Shown here: piece by piece, positions 35,683-44,695 of the stretch
Layout: each line of letters starts with the position of its first letter
Numbering within the stretch: position 1 is the first letter of the stretch
From: Pseudomonas oryzihabitans
GTDB lineage: Bacteria > Pseudomonadota > Gammaproteobacteria > Pseudomonadales > Pseudomonadaceae
Length of the DNA: 64,000 nt
Assembly: GCF_014522265.1 (NCBI RefSeq)
Contig: NZ_CP017024.1
Coordinates: 4,164,501 to 4,228,500, forward strand
Direction of reading: 5' to 3'
Position numbers and translations under genes: made by a program
Notes under the pieces: generated by a model
Seen by the model: the letters and a program-made list of their open reading frames with translations, nothing else
Told to the model about the DNA's origin: nothing
Database searches by the model: none

Positions 35683-37128
35683 TCAGATCCCCAGGCAGAG
35701 GTACTTGATCTCGAGGTAGTCCTCGATGCCGTACTTGGAGCCCTCGCGGCCCAGGCCCGAGGCCTTGACGCCACCAAAGGGGGCGACCTCGTTGGAGATC
35801 AGGCCAGTGTTGATGCCGACCATGCCGTACTCCAGCGCCTCGGCCACGCGGAACACGCGGGACAGGTCGCGGGCATAGAAGTAGGAGGCCAGGCCGAATT
35901 CGGTGTCGTTGGCCAGTTCGATGACCTCGGCCTCGTCCTTGAAGCGGAACAGCGGCGCCAGCGGGCCGAAGGTCTCCTCCTTGGACACCTTGGCACTCCT
36001 GGGCACGTCGGCGAGGATGGTCGGCTCGAAGTAGCTGCCGCCGTTGGCGTGGGCCTTGCCCCCGGCGATGACCCTGGCGCCCTGGCTCACGGCGTCGTCG
36101 ATGTGTTCCTTGACCTTGGCCGCCGCCTTGGCGTCGATCAGCGGGCCGATGGTCACGCCCTCTTCCAGGCCGTTGCCGACCTTGAGCTTGGCCACGGCGG
36201 CCTTGAATTTCTCGGCGAAGGCGTCGTACACGCCGTCCTGGATATAGAGGCGATTGACGCAGACGCAGGTCTGGCCGGCGTTGCGGTACTTGGAGGCGAT
36301 GGCGCCTTCCACGGCCTTGTCCAGGTCGGCGTCGTCAAAGACGATGAAGGGCGCGTTGCCGCCCAGTTCCAGCGACAGCTTCTTGATGGTGGGCGCGCTC
36401 TGCTCCATCAGCTTGGCGCCGATCTCGGTGGAGCCGGTAAAGGAGATCTTGCGCACGATGGGGCTTTCGGTCAGCTCGGCGCCGATGTCGGCGGCGGAGC
36501 CGGTGACCACGCTCAGCACGCCCTTGGGAATGCCGGCGCGCTCGGCCAGTTCGACCAGGGCCAGCGCCGAGTACGGGGTCTGGCTGGCGGGCTTGATCAC
36601 CATGGTACAGCCGGCGGCCAGGGCCGGACCGGCCTTGCGGGTGATCATCGCGGTGGGGAAATTCCACGGCGTGATGGCGGCGGTGACGCCGATGGGCTGC
36701 TTGATCACCAGGATGCGCTTGTCGGCCTGGTGGCCGGGGATGGTGTCGCCATAGATGCGCTTGGCTTCTTCGGCGAACCACTCGATGAAGGAGGCGGCGT
36801 AGGCGATCTCGCCCTTGGCCTCGGCCAGCGGCTTGCCCTGCTCCAGGGTCATCAGCCGGCCCAGGTCGTCCTGGTTCTCGATCATCAGCTCGTACCAGCG
36901 CCGCAGCTTGGCCGAACGCTCCTTGGCGGTCAGCGCGCGCCAGGCCGGCAGGGCACGGTTGGCGGCGTCGATGGCACGCTTGGTCTCGGCGCGGCCGAGC
37001 TTGGGAATGGTGCCCAGGGTCTCGCCGGTGGCCGGGTTGTCCACGCTGACGATGGCACCGCTGTCGGCGTCGATCCAGGCGCCGTCGACATAGGCTTGCT
37101 GGCGAAACAGGGAAGCGTCTTGCAACAT
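35683..37128 (-). CDS. gabD: Succinate-semialdehyde dehydrogenase
   Basis: 481 residues, closely GabD-like throughout: ITPWNFPTAMITRKAGPALAAGCTMVIKPASQTP, SFTGSTEIGAKLM, LELGGNAPFIVFDDADLD, NAGQTCVCVNRLYIQ with the catalytic cysteine, and LGREGSKYGIEDYLEIKYLCLGI at the C-terminus. It oxidises succinic semialdehyde to succinate using NADP(+). It lies 52 bases downstream of the NCS1 permease gene on the same strand and is probably co-transcribed with it from an operator-bearing promoter. No gabT neighbour is present, so the semialdehyde is likely to come from the adjacent catabolic route rather than from GABA. Confidence 0.94.
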   Translation of the reverse strand: MLQDASLFRQQAYVDGAWIDADSGAIVSVDNPATGETLGTIPKLGRAETKRAIDAANRALPAWRALTAKERSAKLRRWYELMIENQDDLGRLMTLEQGKPLAEAKGEIAYAASFIEWFAEEAKRIYGDTIPGHQADKRILVIKQPIGVTAAITPWNFPTAMITRKAGPALAAGCTMVIKPASQTPYSALALVELAERAGIPKGVLSVVTGSAADIGAELTESPIVRKISFTGSTEIGAKLMEQSAPTIKKLSLELGGNAPFIVFDDADLDKAVEGAIASKYRNAGQTCVCVNRLYIQDGVYDAFAEKFKAAVAKLKVGNGLEEGVTIGPLIDAKAAAKVKEHIDDAVSQGARVIAGGKAHANGGSYFEPTILADVPRSAKVSKEETFGPLAPLFRFKDEAEVIELANDTEFGLASYFYARDLSRVFRVAEALEYGMVGINTGLISNEVAPFGGVKASGLGREGSKYGIEDYLEIKYLCLGI

Positions 37129-37180
37129 GAGCGGGGTTCCTCGGGAGGGGATTGAAGGTGGTTTTCGACAGCGACGCAGC

Positions 37181-38587
37181 TCATTGTGCCGAGGCAGCCT
37201 GCAGCCGTGCGGCCTGGGCCGGCGAGCCCTGGTAGGCCAGCCAGAAATACAGCGGGCAGGTCACCAGCAGCCCGAACAGCCAGGACAGATCGGCGCCCGC
37301 CACCAGGTCGGCATAGGGCCCCTTGAACAGCGCCGTGTTGGCGAACGGCAGCTGCACCAGGATGCCGACCGCGTAGGCGGCGATGGCATGGTCGTTGAAG
37401 CGGCCATAGCGGCCGCCGTCGGCGGCGAACAGCGAGGGGATGTGATAGTCGCCACGCTTGATCAGATAGAAGTCGATCAGATTGATGGAGGCCCAGGGCA
37501 CCAGGATCATGGTCATGGCCAGCACCAGGCCGATGAATCTTTCGATGAAATCGGCGGAGGCCATCAGCGCCACCCCGCAGCAGCCCACCAGCACCAGACT
37601 CGACAGCACCACCTTGACCCTGACACCCGGCGTCCAGCCAGCAGCGAAGGTCTGCACGCAGGTGATGATGGCGAGCACCGCGCCATAGAGGTTGAGCGCG
37701 TTGTGACTGATGATGTTGAGCAGGAACAGCACCATCAGCACCGGACCCAGCCAGCCGGTGGCCTGGGCCACGGCAGCCATGGCGTCGCCGCCGGCCGGCA
37801 CTGCCAGTACCGCCACCACACCAAAGGAAAAGGCCAGGATGGTGCCCAGGGTGGCGCCGAGATAGGTCGCCCAGAAGGGGCGCGCGATACCGACGGCTTC
37901 CGGCAGATAGCGCGAATAGTCGCTGGTGTAGGGCGAGAAGCTCAGTTGCCAGATCACCCCGAGCGACAGGGTGGCGATGAAGCCGCTGGCGTTGAGGCCG
38001 CCCCGGGTCAGGAAATCCGCCGGCAGCGGCTGGCTCAGCATCATGGCGAAGCCGGCCAGCAGTCCGGCGCCCATCACCCAGGTGCCCCAGCGATTGAGGG
38101 TATGGATGCAGCGATAGCCGATCACCCCGATGGCCGTGGCGCTCAGGGCACCGAGCACGATGGCCAGCGGCATGGGTACGACCGGCACCAGCCCCTGGAT
38201 CGACTTGCCGGCCAGCACCACGTTGGAGGTGAAGAAGCCCACATAGATCAGCGCCGTGACACAGACGATCAGCAGAGCGCCATAGCGACCGAACTGACCG
38301 CGACTCTGCACCATCTGCGGGATGCCCAGGCGCGGCCCCTGGGCCGAGGCCAGGGCCAGCACCACCCCGCCGAGCAGATGCCCGAGCACGATGGCCAGCA
38401 GGCCCCAGGCCAGCTTCAGGTGGAAGGACTGGACCACCATGGCGCCGGTAACGATGGGCAGCGGCGCGATATTGGTGCTGAACCAGAGCGTGAAGAGATC
38501 GCGGCTATGGCCGTGGCGTTCGGCCGGGGCGACGTGATCCACGGTATGGGTTTCGATAGCGACGGCAGAGCGAGGGGCTGCGGACAT
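37181..38587 (-). CDS. NCS1-family nucleobase/cation symporter-type permease
   Basis: 468 residues with 12 predicted membrane helices. N-terminal FTLWFSTNIAPLPIVTGAMV, QSRGQFGRYGALL and WASINLIDFYLIKRGDYHI are typical of NCS1 carriers (cytosine, purines, hydantoin, thiamine, related N-heterocycles). First gene of a two-gene minus-strand unit with gabD. A GntR-type operator lies 72 bases upstream. Import of the substrate of the flavin-monooxygenase pathway is the likely role; the compound is not known. Confidence 0.86.
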   Translation of the reverse strand: MSAAPRSAVAIETHTVDHVAPAERHGHSRDLFTLWFSTNIAPLPIVTGAMVVQSFHLKLAWGLLAIVLGHLLGGVVLALASAQGPRLGIPQMVQSRGQFGRYGALLIVCVTALIYVGFFTSNVVLAGKSIQGLVPVVPMPLAIVLGALSATAIGVIGYRCIHTLNRWGTWVMGAGLLAGFAMMLSQPLPADFLTRGGLNASGFIATLSLGVIWQLSFSPYTSDYSRYLPEAVGIARPFWATYLGATLGTILAFSFGVVAVLAVPAGGDAMAAVAQATGWLGPVLMVLFLLNIISHNALNLYGAVLAIITCVQTFAAGWTPGVRVKVVLSSLVLVGCCGVALMASADFIERFIGLVLAMTMILVPWASINLIDFYLIKRGDYHIPSLFAADGGRYGRFNDHAIAAYAVGILVQLPFANTALFKGPYADLVAGADLSWLFGLLVTCPLYFWLAYQGSPAQAARLQAASAQ

Positions 38588-38658
38588 CCAGGAATTCCAT
38601 TGTTGTAGTTGTGGAAGACGCCTGCTGGACAGGTCGTCCTGGTGAGCAGAAAGTATTA

Positions 38659-38668
38659 CGGTATACCA
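38659..38668. promoter_or_regulatory. GntR-type operator B, permease promoter
   Basis: CGGTATACCA, followed by GATTACA; the same 16 bases GGTATACCAGATTACA occur at operator D. It is 72 bases upstream of the permease start. Confidence 0.78.
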
Positions 38669-38758
38669 GATTACACAACCGCCTTTTGGCTTGTGGAAGT
38701 GACGTCTGGGGGCTACCGCCGAATCTCGTCACATCTCTGCTTGCCAGTTCACGTATTA

Positions 38759-38768
38759 TGGTATACCA
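38759..38768. promoter_or_regulatory. GntR-type operator C, monooxygenase promoter
   Basis: Perfect palindrome TGGTATACCA, 92 bases upstream of the LLM monooxygenase start and 100 bases from operator B in the divergent intergenic region. Confidence 0.8.
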
Positions 38769-38859
38769 ATAAAAACATCGACTGGCCGAGCCGTCGCGTA
38801 CCGCCAACAAGAGACACCCGAGCCCTGGGCCGAGGTGGAAGACAAGAGGTAGGCTTCTT

Positions 38860-39897
38860 ATGAAATTTTCCCTGTTCGTGCACATGGAACGCTGGGACGA
38901 AAGCGTCAGCCATCGGCAGCTGTTCGAAGAGCTGACCGAACTGACCCTGATGGCCGAAGCCGGCGGTTTCTGCACCGTCTGGGTCGGTGAGCATCATGCG
39001 ATGGAATACACCATCTCCCCCAGCCCCATGCCGATCCTGGCCAACCTGGCGGCGCGTACCTCGACCATCCGCCTGGGCGCCGGCACCCTGATCGCGCCCT
39101 TCTGGCACCCCCTGCGTGCGGCTGGCGAATGCGCCCTGCTCGACGTGATCAGTGAAGGCCGCATGGAAGTGGGCCTGGCCCGTGGCGCCTACCAGGTGGA
39201 ATTCGATCGCATGGCCGGCGGCCTGCCCGCCACCGCTGGCGGCAAGCATCTGCGCGAACTGGTCCCGGCGCTGCGCAAGCTCTGGGAAGGCGACTACGCC
39301 CACGATGGCGAAGTCTGGCAATTCCCCACCTCCACCAGCGTGCCCAAGCCGATCGGCACCCCGCCGATCTGGATCGCCGCGCGGGATCCGGATTCGCACA
39401 ATTTCGCGGTGGCCAACGGCTGCAACGTCATGGTCACGCCGCTGATGAAGGGCGACGAGGAAGTGGTGGACCTCAAGCACAAGTTCGACAACGCCCTGGC
39501 CAACAACCCCGGGGTAGCCCGGCCCAAGCTGATGGTGCTGCGCCACACCCATGTGCACGCGGCGGAAGAACCCGAGGGCTGGAAGATCGGCGCCCAGGCC
39601 ATCGGCCGTTTCTACCGCACCTTCGATGCCTGGTTCGGTAACAAGGAAACCCCGGTCAACGGTTTCCTCGCCCCCAGTCCGGAAGAAAAGTTCGCCGGCC
39701 GCCCGGAGTTCGAGCTGGACAACATCCGCAAGAACACCATGATCGGCACCCCCGACGAGGTCATCACCCGCCTGCGTCACTACGAGGAACTGGGCGTCGA
39801 CGAATTCAGCTTCTGGTGCGACAACAGCCTGCCCTTCGCCGAGAAGAAGAAGTCGCTGCAACTGTTCATCGACAAGGTGGCGCCCGCCTTCGCCTGA
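38860..39897 (+). CDS. LLM-class flavin-dependent monooxygenase
   Basis: 345 residues of bacterial luciferase-like (beta/alpha)8 fold: KFSLFVHMERWDES, VGEHHAMEYTISPSPMPILANLAARTSTIRLGAGTLIAPFWHPLRAAGECALLD, GLARGAYQVEFDRM, PPIWIAARDPDSH and GTPDEVITRLRHYEELG. Such enzymes use reduced FMN and O2, supplied here by the flavin reductase encoded at 42917. It heads a plus-strand operon under operator C. In type it resembles the ring-opening oxygenase of reported two-component pyridine pathways, but the substrate is not deducible. The start has AGAGGT upstream. Confidence 0.87.
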   Translation: MKFSLFVHMERWDESVSHRQLFEELTELTLMAEAGGFCTVWVGEHHAMEYTISPSPMPILANLAARTSTIRLGAGTLIAPFWHPLRAAGECALLDVISEGRMEVGLARGAYQVEFDRMAGGLPATAGGKHLRELVPALRKLWEGDYAHDGEVWQFPTSTSVPKPIGTPPIWIAARDPDSHNFAVANGCNVMVTPLMKGDEEVVDLKHKFDNALANNPGVARPKLMVLRHTHVHAAEEPEGWKIGAQAIGRFYRTFDAWFGNKETPVNGFLAPSPEEKFAGRPEFELDNIRKNTMIGTPDEVITRLRHYEELGVDEFSFWCDNSLPFAEKKKSLQLFIDKVAPAFA

Positions 39898-39980
39898 TCC
39901 CCGGGCTGCGTAGTGACGCGGCCCTCAACACGCTCAAGTGCGTGGCATACCATCATCCAACAGACATCCCAGGAGTCAGC

Positions 39981-40570
39981 ATGAGTTTCGAAATCCGCAA
40001 GGTCGTCACCTATCTCGAAGAAACCCATATCGAAGGGGCAAGACCACCGACAAGCCGGTGACCATGGCCGGCGTCGCCGTGGTGATCCGCAACCCCTGGG
40101 CTGGCCAGGGCTTCGTCGAAGACCTCAAGCCCGAGATCAAGGCCCACTGCTCCGACCTCGGCGCCTTCATCGTCGAGCGCCTGACCCGCGCCATCGGCGG
40201 TGCCGAGCGCATCGAGGCCTATGGCAAGGCGGCGGTGGTCGGCGCCGACGGCGAGATCGAACACGCCTCGGCGGTGATCCACACCCTCAGATTCGGCAAC
40301 CACTACCGCGAGGCGGTCCAGGCCAAGAGCTACCTGAGCTTCACCAACAAGCGCGGTGCCCCGGGTACTTCCATCCAGATCCCCATGATGCACAAGGATG
40401 ACGAGGGCCTGAGATCCCACTACATCACCCTGGAAATGCGCATCGAGGACGCACCGCGGGCCGACGAGATCGTGGTGGTGCTGGGCGCCGCCGACGGTGG
40501 CCGCCTGCATCCGCGCATCGGCAACCGCTACATCGACCTCGAGGAACTCGCGGCTGAAAAGGCGCGCTGA
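39981..40570 (+). pseudogene. DUF1185 ('amino acid synthesis') family protein, frame disrupted
   Basis: About 196 residues if repaired. The ATG at 39981 follows CAGGAG and starts MSFEIRKVVTYLEETHIEG; the frame then breaks at GGGG 40035-40038, and the remainder (GKTTDKPVTMAGVAVVIRNPWAG... to 40570) is open in another frame. One extra G joins the two exactly. The body is well conserved for the family (GAFIVERL, YGKAAVVG, EIEHASAVIHTLRFGNHYREAV, GAPGTSIQIPMMHKDD). The family's function is unknown to me. It lies between the oxygenase and hydrolase genes in the same operon. Confidence 0.84.
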
Positions 40571-40583
40571 GGAGAATCCGCGA

Positions 40584-41423
40584 ATGATCCGGTCTACAGA
40601 CGCCAAGACCCCCGCCGGCACTGCCTACCGTATCGCCGGCGATGGCAGCCCGCTCGTCCTGATCCATGGCGTGGGGCTCAGCAAGGAAATGTGGGGCGGT
40701 CAACTCGCGGGCCTCGCGCCGCGCTACCAGGTGATCGCCTATGACATGCTCGGCCATGGCGAAAGCCAGCGCCCGGCGGCGCAGGCGACGCTCGACGACT
40801 ATGCCGCGCAGCTCACCGAACTGCTCGATCACCTGGGGCTGGCAACGGCCGTGGTGGTCGGCTTCTCCATGGGCGGCCTGGTGGCCCGGGCCTTCGCCCT
40901 CGGCCATCCGCAGCGACTGGACGCCCTGGTGATCCTCAACAGCGTGTTCAATCGCTCGGTGGAGCAGCGTAGCGGGGTCCTGGAGCGAACCCGCCAGGCC
41001 GAACTCGAAGGCCCTGACGCTAACCTGGATAGCGCCCTGGCGCGCTGGTTCAGCCGCGAGTACCAGGGCGCCAACCCGGCGCAGATCCAGGCGCTGCGGC
41101 AGGCCTTCGCCAGCAATGACCCCCAGGGCTATCTGACCACCTATGCCCTGTTCGCCACCCAGGACCGCTATGGCGCCGAGCGCCTGGACAGCATCCAGGT
41201 GCCCACCCTGGTGGCCACTGGCGAACTGGACAGCGGCTCGACCCCGGAGATGGCGCGCCAGCTGGCCGCCCGGATTCCGCGCGCGCGCACTGCCGTGCTG
41301 GCCGACCAGCGCCATATGATGCCGGTCGAGTCACCCAAGCTGGTCAACGCCCTGCTACTGGACTTCCTCGACGAAGCCCTGGCCAAGGCCCCTTCCACTT
41401 CCATCAAGGGATACGTGGCATGA
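40584..41423 (+). CDS. Alpha/beta-fold hydrolase
   Basis: 279 residues from the ATG at 40584 (GAGGAG upstream). Oxyanion region LVLIHGVGLSKEMWGGQ, nucleophile elbow GFSMGG, acid in VATGELDSGS and His in DQRHMMPVESP, all in canonical order. It resembles enol-lactonases and other small carboxylester or amide hydrolases of aromatic catabolism. In the operon it could hydrolyse the ring-opened product (lactone, ester or formamide); the actual bond is unknown. It overlaps the following aldehyde dehydrogenase gene by four bases. Confidence 0.88.
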   Translation: MIRSTDAKTPAGTAYRIAGDGSPLVLIHGVGLSKEMWGGQLAGLAPRYQVIAYDMLGHGESQRPAAQATLDDYAAQLTELLDHLGLATAVVVGFSMGGLVARAFALGHPQRLDALVILNSVFNRSVEQRSGVLERTRQAELEGPDANLDSALARWFSREYQGANPAQIQALRQAFASNDPQGYLTTYALFATQDRYGAERLDSIQVPTLVATGELDSGSTPEMARQLAARIPRARTAVLADQRHMMPVESPKLVNALLLDFLDEALAKAPSTSIKGYVA

Positions 41424-42901
41424 CCCTGCAACGTTTTCAGATGTGCATCGACGGCGAATGGACCGCGGCCCAGTCGGGCCGTACCTTCGCCAGTCTCGAT
41501 CCGGCCACCGCGACCGCCTGGGCGGAATTGCCCGACGCCGATGCCGACGACGTCGACCGCGCGGTCCAGGCCGCCCAGCGGGCCTTCGAGGCGCCGGCCT
41601 GGCGTGGCCTGACCGCCAGCGCCCGCGGCAAGCTCCTGCGCCGGCTGGGCGATCTCATCGCCGCCAACAAGGAAGCCCTGGCCCAGCTGGAAAGCCGCGA
41701 CAACGGCAAGCTGATCCGCGAGACCCGCGGCCAGGTCGGCTACCTGCCGGAATTCTTCCACTACACGGCGGGCCTCGCCGACAAGCTCGAAGGCGGCACC
41801 CTGCCCCTCGACAAGACCGACCTCTTCGCCTACACCGTGCACGAACCGCTGGGCGTGATCGCCGGCATCGTGCCCTGGAACAGCCCGCTGTACCTGACCG
41901 CCATCAAGGTCGCCCCGGCCCTGGCCGCCGGCAACACCGTGGTGATCAAGCCGTCCGAGCATGCCTCGGCCACCATCCTGGAGCTGGCGCGACTGGCCCT
42001 GGAAGCCGGCATTCCGCCGGGCGTGTTCAACGTGGTGACCGGTTATGGTCCGGGCGCCGGCGCGGCCCTCACCCGCCATCCGCTGGTGCGCAAGATCGCC
42101 TTTACCGGCGGTGCCGCCACGGCCCGCCATGTGGTCCGCGCCAGCGCCGAGAACTTCGCCAAGCTGAGCCTGGAGCTGGGCGGCAAGTCGCCCAACATCA
42201 TCTTCGCCGACGCCGACCTCGATAGCGCGGTCAACGGCGCGGTGGCCGGTATCTATGCCGCCTCCGGGCAGAGTTGCGTGGCCGGCTCGCGGCTGCTGGT
42301 GCAGGACGAGATCTACGACGAATTCGTCACCCGACTGGTGGAGCGTGCCCAGCGCATCCGCATCGGCAATCCCCAGGACGACGCCAGCGAGATGGGCCCC
42401 ATGGCCACCGAGCAGCAGCTCGCCATCGTCGAGCGGCTGGTGGAGGCGGCCCTGGCCGAAGGCGCCACCCTGCGCCTGGGCGGCAAGCGACCCGACACCG
42501 GCAGCGCCGGCTGGTACTACGAACCCACCCTGCTGGAATGCGACCGGCACTCGCTGCGCATCATGCAGGAGGAAGTCTTCGGCCCGGTGGCCGCGGTGAT
42601 CCGCTTCAAGGACGAGGCCGAGGCCCTGCGCCTGGCCAACGACAGCGAGCTGGGACTCGCCGCCGGTATCTGGACCCGCGACCTGGGTCGTGCCCATCGC
42701 CTGGCGCGGGATATCCGCTCCGGCATCATCTGGGTCAACACCTATCGCGCGGTCTCGGCCATGGCGCCGATCGGCGGTTTCAAGAACAGCGGCTACGGCC
42801 GCGAGAGCGGCATCGACTCGGTTCTGGCCTATACCGAAACCAAAACGGTATGGATCAATCTGTCCCAGGCGCCGATGCCCGATCCCTTTGTAATGCGTTA
42901 A
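41420..42901 (+). CDS. NAD(P)-dependent aldehyde dehydrogenase
   Basis: 493 residues: VPWNSPLYLTAIKVAPALAAGNTVVIKPSEHA, AFTGGAATARHV, LELGGKSPNIIFADADLD, SGQSCVAGSRLLV with the catalytic cysteine, and EEVFGPVAAVIRF. It is distinct from the GabD encoded by the divergent unit. Translation is coupled to the hydrolase (ATGA). It probably oxidises an aldehyde intermediate upstream of succinic semialdehyde. Confidence 0.9.
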   Translation: MTLQRFQMCIDGEWTAAQSGRTFASLDPATATAWAELPDADADDVDRAVQAAQRAFEAPAWRGLTASARGKLLRRLGDLIAANKEALAQLESRDNGKLIRETRGQVGYLPEFFHYTAGLADKLEGGTLPLDKTDLFAYTVHEPLGVIAGIVPWNSPLYLTAIKVAPALAAGNTVVIKPSEHASATILELARLALEAGIPPGVFNVVTGYGPGAGAALTRHPLVRKIAFTGGAATARHVVRASAENFAKLSLELGGKSPNIIFADADLDSAVNGAVAGIYAASGQSCVAGSRLLVQDEIYDEFVTRLVERAQRIRIGNPQDDASEMGPMATEQQLAIVERLVEAALAEGATLRLGGKRPDTGSAGWYYEPTLLECDRHSLRIMQEEVFGPVAAVIRFKDEAEALRLANDSELGLAAGIWTRDLGRAHRLARDIRSGIIWVNTYRAVSAMAPIGGFKNSGYGRESGIDSVLAYTETKTVWINLSQAPMPDPFVMR

Positions 42902-42916
42902 ACGAGGTTGGCAGTC

Positions 42917-43402
42917 ATGATCGATCCCGCAATCTACAAGCAAGTGATGGGCGCCTTTCCGTCCGGCGTCACCGTGGTCACCACCCTGGACGCCGAGGGC
43001 AACCTCGCCGGCCTGACCGCCAGCGCCTTCAGCGCCCTGTCGCTGGACCCGGCGCTGGTGCTCTTCTGCCCCAACTACAGCTCCGACACCTATCCGCTGC
43101 TGCGTGACGGCAAGGGCTTCGCCATCCACCTGCTGAGCGCCGAACAGCAGCGTATCGCCTACGCCTTCGCCAGCAAGGGCAAGGACAAGACCCAGGGTAT
43201 CGAATGGACGCGCAGCGCCCTGGGCAATCCGCTGCTGGCGGACGCCACCGCGGTGATCGAGTGCGAGCTGTGGCGCGAGTACGACGGCGGCGACCACGCC
43301 ATCATCGTCGGGGCGGTGAAGAATCTCATCGTGCCGGACCAGGAGGTGATCCCGATGCTCTATCACCGGGGCCGGATGGGCGCCGCACCGATCTATGCCT
43401 GA
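42917..43402 (+). CDS. Flavin reductase (HpaC/two-component type)
   Basis: 161 residues from the ATG at 42917 (GAGG about 9 bases upstream). Flavin-reductase-like FMN-binding split barrel: AFPSGVTVVTTLDAEGNLAGLTASAFSALSLDPALVLFCPNYSSDTYPLL and DHAIIVGAVKNLIV. It would supply reduced FMN to the LLM monooxygenase at 38860, making a two-component oxygenase. Last clear structural gene of this operon. Confidence 0.9.
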   Translation: MIDPAIYKQVMGAFPSGVTVVTTLDAEGNLAGLTASAFSALSLDPALVLFCPNYSSDTYPLLRDGKGFAIHLLSAEQQRIAYAFASKGKDKTQGIEWTRSALGNPLLADATAVIECELWREYDGGDHAIIVGAVKNLIVPDQEVIPMLYHRGRMGAAPIYA

Positions 43403-43530
43403 GCGGACGGGCCCATGAACGCCTGCAGGGGGCATGCTAGACTTGCCCTCTTCCGCCCTGGCGAGCACGCAGGCCCCATGTAGTCGCGTGCCTCGTCGTC
43501 GCCTGTAGAACCGGTCCGCCAGAGAGCCCC

Positions 43531-44349
43531 ATGAGACGCGCGCAACTAGACGACAGCTTCAAGATCACCCGCAGTCCGGTCACCCTGCGTGAAATGGTGT
43601 GCAATCGCCTGCGCCAGGCGATCCTGAACTTCCAGTTGCTGCCGGGCGATCGCCTGGTGGAACGCGATCTCTGCGACCGCCTGGGCGTCAGCCGCACCTC
43701 GGTGCGCGAAGCCCTGCGTCATCTCGAATCCGAAGGCCTGGTGGAGTTCGCCGATGCCCGTGGGCCGCGCGTCGCCATCATCACCCTGGAGGATGCCTGC
43801 GACCTCTATGAGCTGCGCTGCGTGCTGGAAGGCCTGATCGTGCAACTCTTCACCTTGCGCGCCGGCCCCAAGGAGATCGCCGCGCTGGAACAGGCCCTGG
43901 CGGAAAACCGCGAGGCCCTGGAGGGCGCCGAACTGCCGGAGGTGATCGAGACCGTGCAGAATTTCTACGACGTGCTCATGGAAGGCTGCGGCAACCGCGT
44001 CGCCGCCACCCAGCTGCGCCAGTTGCAGGCGCGGGTCAGCTACCTGAGAGCCACCTCGGTCTCCCAGGCCAATCGCCGTCAGGCGAGCAATGCCGAGATG
44101 GAGCGCATGGTCGCGGCGATCCGCAGCGGTGATGCCCTGGCCGCCCACCAGGCATCGGTGGATCACGTGCGCGCCGCCGCCAAGGTGGCCCTCGACTACC
44201 TGCAGCGGCAGCAGGAGCACCAGGGCGAACAGGCGCGCGAGCTGTTCATCCCCGCGTGCAGGACGAGCCGCGCATCGAACGCTAGCCGTCTTCGGCCAGA
44301 CGCGGCAGTGCCGTGCCTGGCCGCCTCTCTCAGAGTCCTTCGACGATGA
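43531..44349 (+). CDS. GntR-family regulator, FadR/FCD subfamily
   Basis: 272 residues as written. N-terminal winged helix (TLREMVCNRLRQAILNFQLLPGDRLVERDLCDRLGVSRTSVREALRHLESEGLVE) and an FCD effector domain with metal-ligand-like residues. FadR-type GntR proteins bind T-x-GT...AC-x-A palindromes, matching TGGTATACCA found six times around it, so it is the prime candidate regulator. The last ~32 residues look unnatural: with one more C at CCCC 44250-44253 the protein would end ...IPRVQDEPRIER at 44285 instead of running 20 bases into the convergent DUF1330 gene. Confidence 0.9.
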   Translation: MRRAQLDDSFKITRSPVTLREMVCNRLRQAILNFQLLPGDRLVERDLCDRLGVSRTSVREALRHLESEGLVEFADARGPRVAIITLEDACDLYELRCVLEGLIVQLFTLRAGPKEIAALEQALAENREALEGAELPEVIETVQNFYDVLMEGCGNRVAATQLRQLQARVSYLRATSVSQANRRQASNAEMERMVAAIRSGDALAAHQASVDHVRAAAKVALDYLQRQQEHQGEQARELFIPACRTSRASNASRLRPDAAVPCLAASLRVLRR

Positions 44350-44617
44350 AGATCTCGGCCCGAGCCGCCGTCTGCCGGTACCCGCAGGCGTCCTGATACT
44401 CCGCCGAGCGATAGCAGGCCAGGGCCTGTTCGTAGGAATCGAATTCGATCACCACCCGGCGCGTCGCCCAGCCTTCGCCTTCCAGCTGCTCGGCGCGTCC
44501 GCCCCGGGCGAGGAAGCGACCGCCGTAGCGGGCGAAGGCCGCCGGGGCGCGCTCCGTATAGCCGCGATAAGCCTCGGGATCGGTCACATCGACCTCTGCA
44601 ATCCAATAACCTTTCAT
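44330..44617 (-). CDS. DUF1330 family protein
   Basis: 95 residues, ferredoxin-like alpha/beta-barrel dimer fold: [65 protein letters not shown]1330 proteins are small and have no assigned activity; related dimeric alpha-beta barrels act on small quinone or aromatic-like molecules. Transcribed divergently from ribB, with operator D shared between the two genes. Confidence 0.86.
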   Translation of the reverse strand: MKGYWIAEVDVTDPEAYRGYTERAPAAFARYGGRFLARGGRAEQLEGEGWATRRVVIEFDSYEQALACYRSAEYQDACGYRQTAARAEIFIVEGL

Positions 44618-44650
44618 GGCACCTTGCCTCTTTCGCTGCGATTTGTCTCA

Positions 44651-44660
44651 TGGTATACCA
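44651..44660. promoter_or_regulatory. GntR-type operator D, DUF1330/ribB divergent promoter
   Basis: Perfect palindrome TGGTATACCA followed by GATTACA as at operator B. It lies 34 bases upstream of the DUF1330 gene and 36 bases upstream of ribB. Confidence 0.82.
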
Positions 44661-44695
44661 GATTACATAGCAATCCAGAACCCTGAGAGGTTGTC

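Noticed and set aside
41168-43468. 766-codon minus-strand ORF opposite the hydrolase, aldehyde dehydrogenase and flavin reductase
   Set aside because: Shadow of real plus-strand genes with recognised catalytic motifs.
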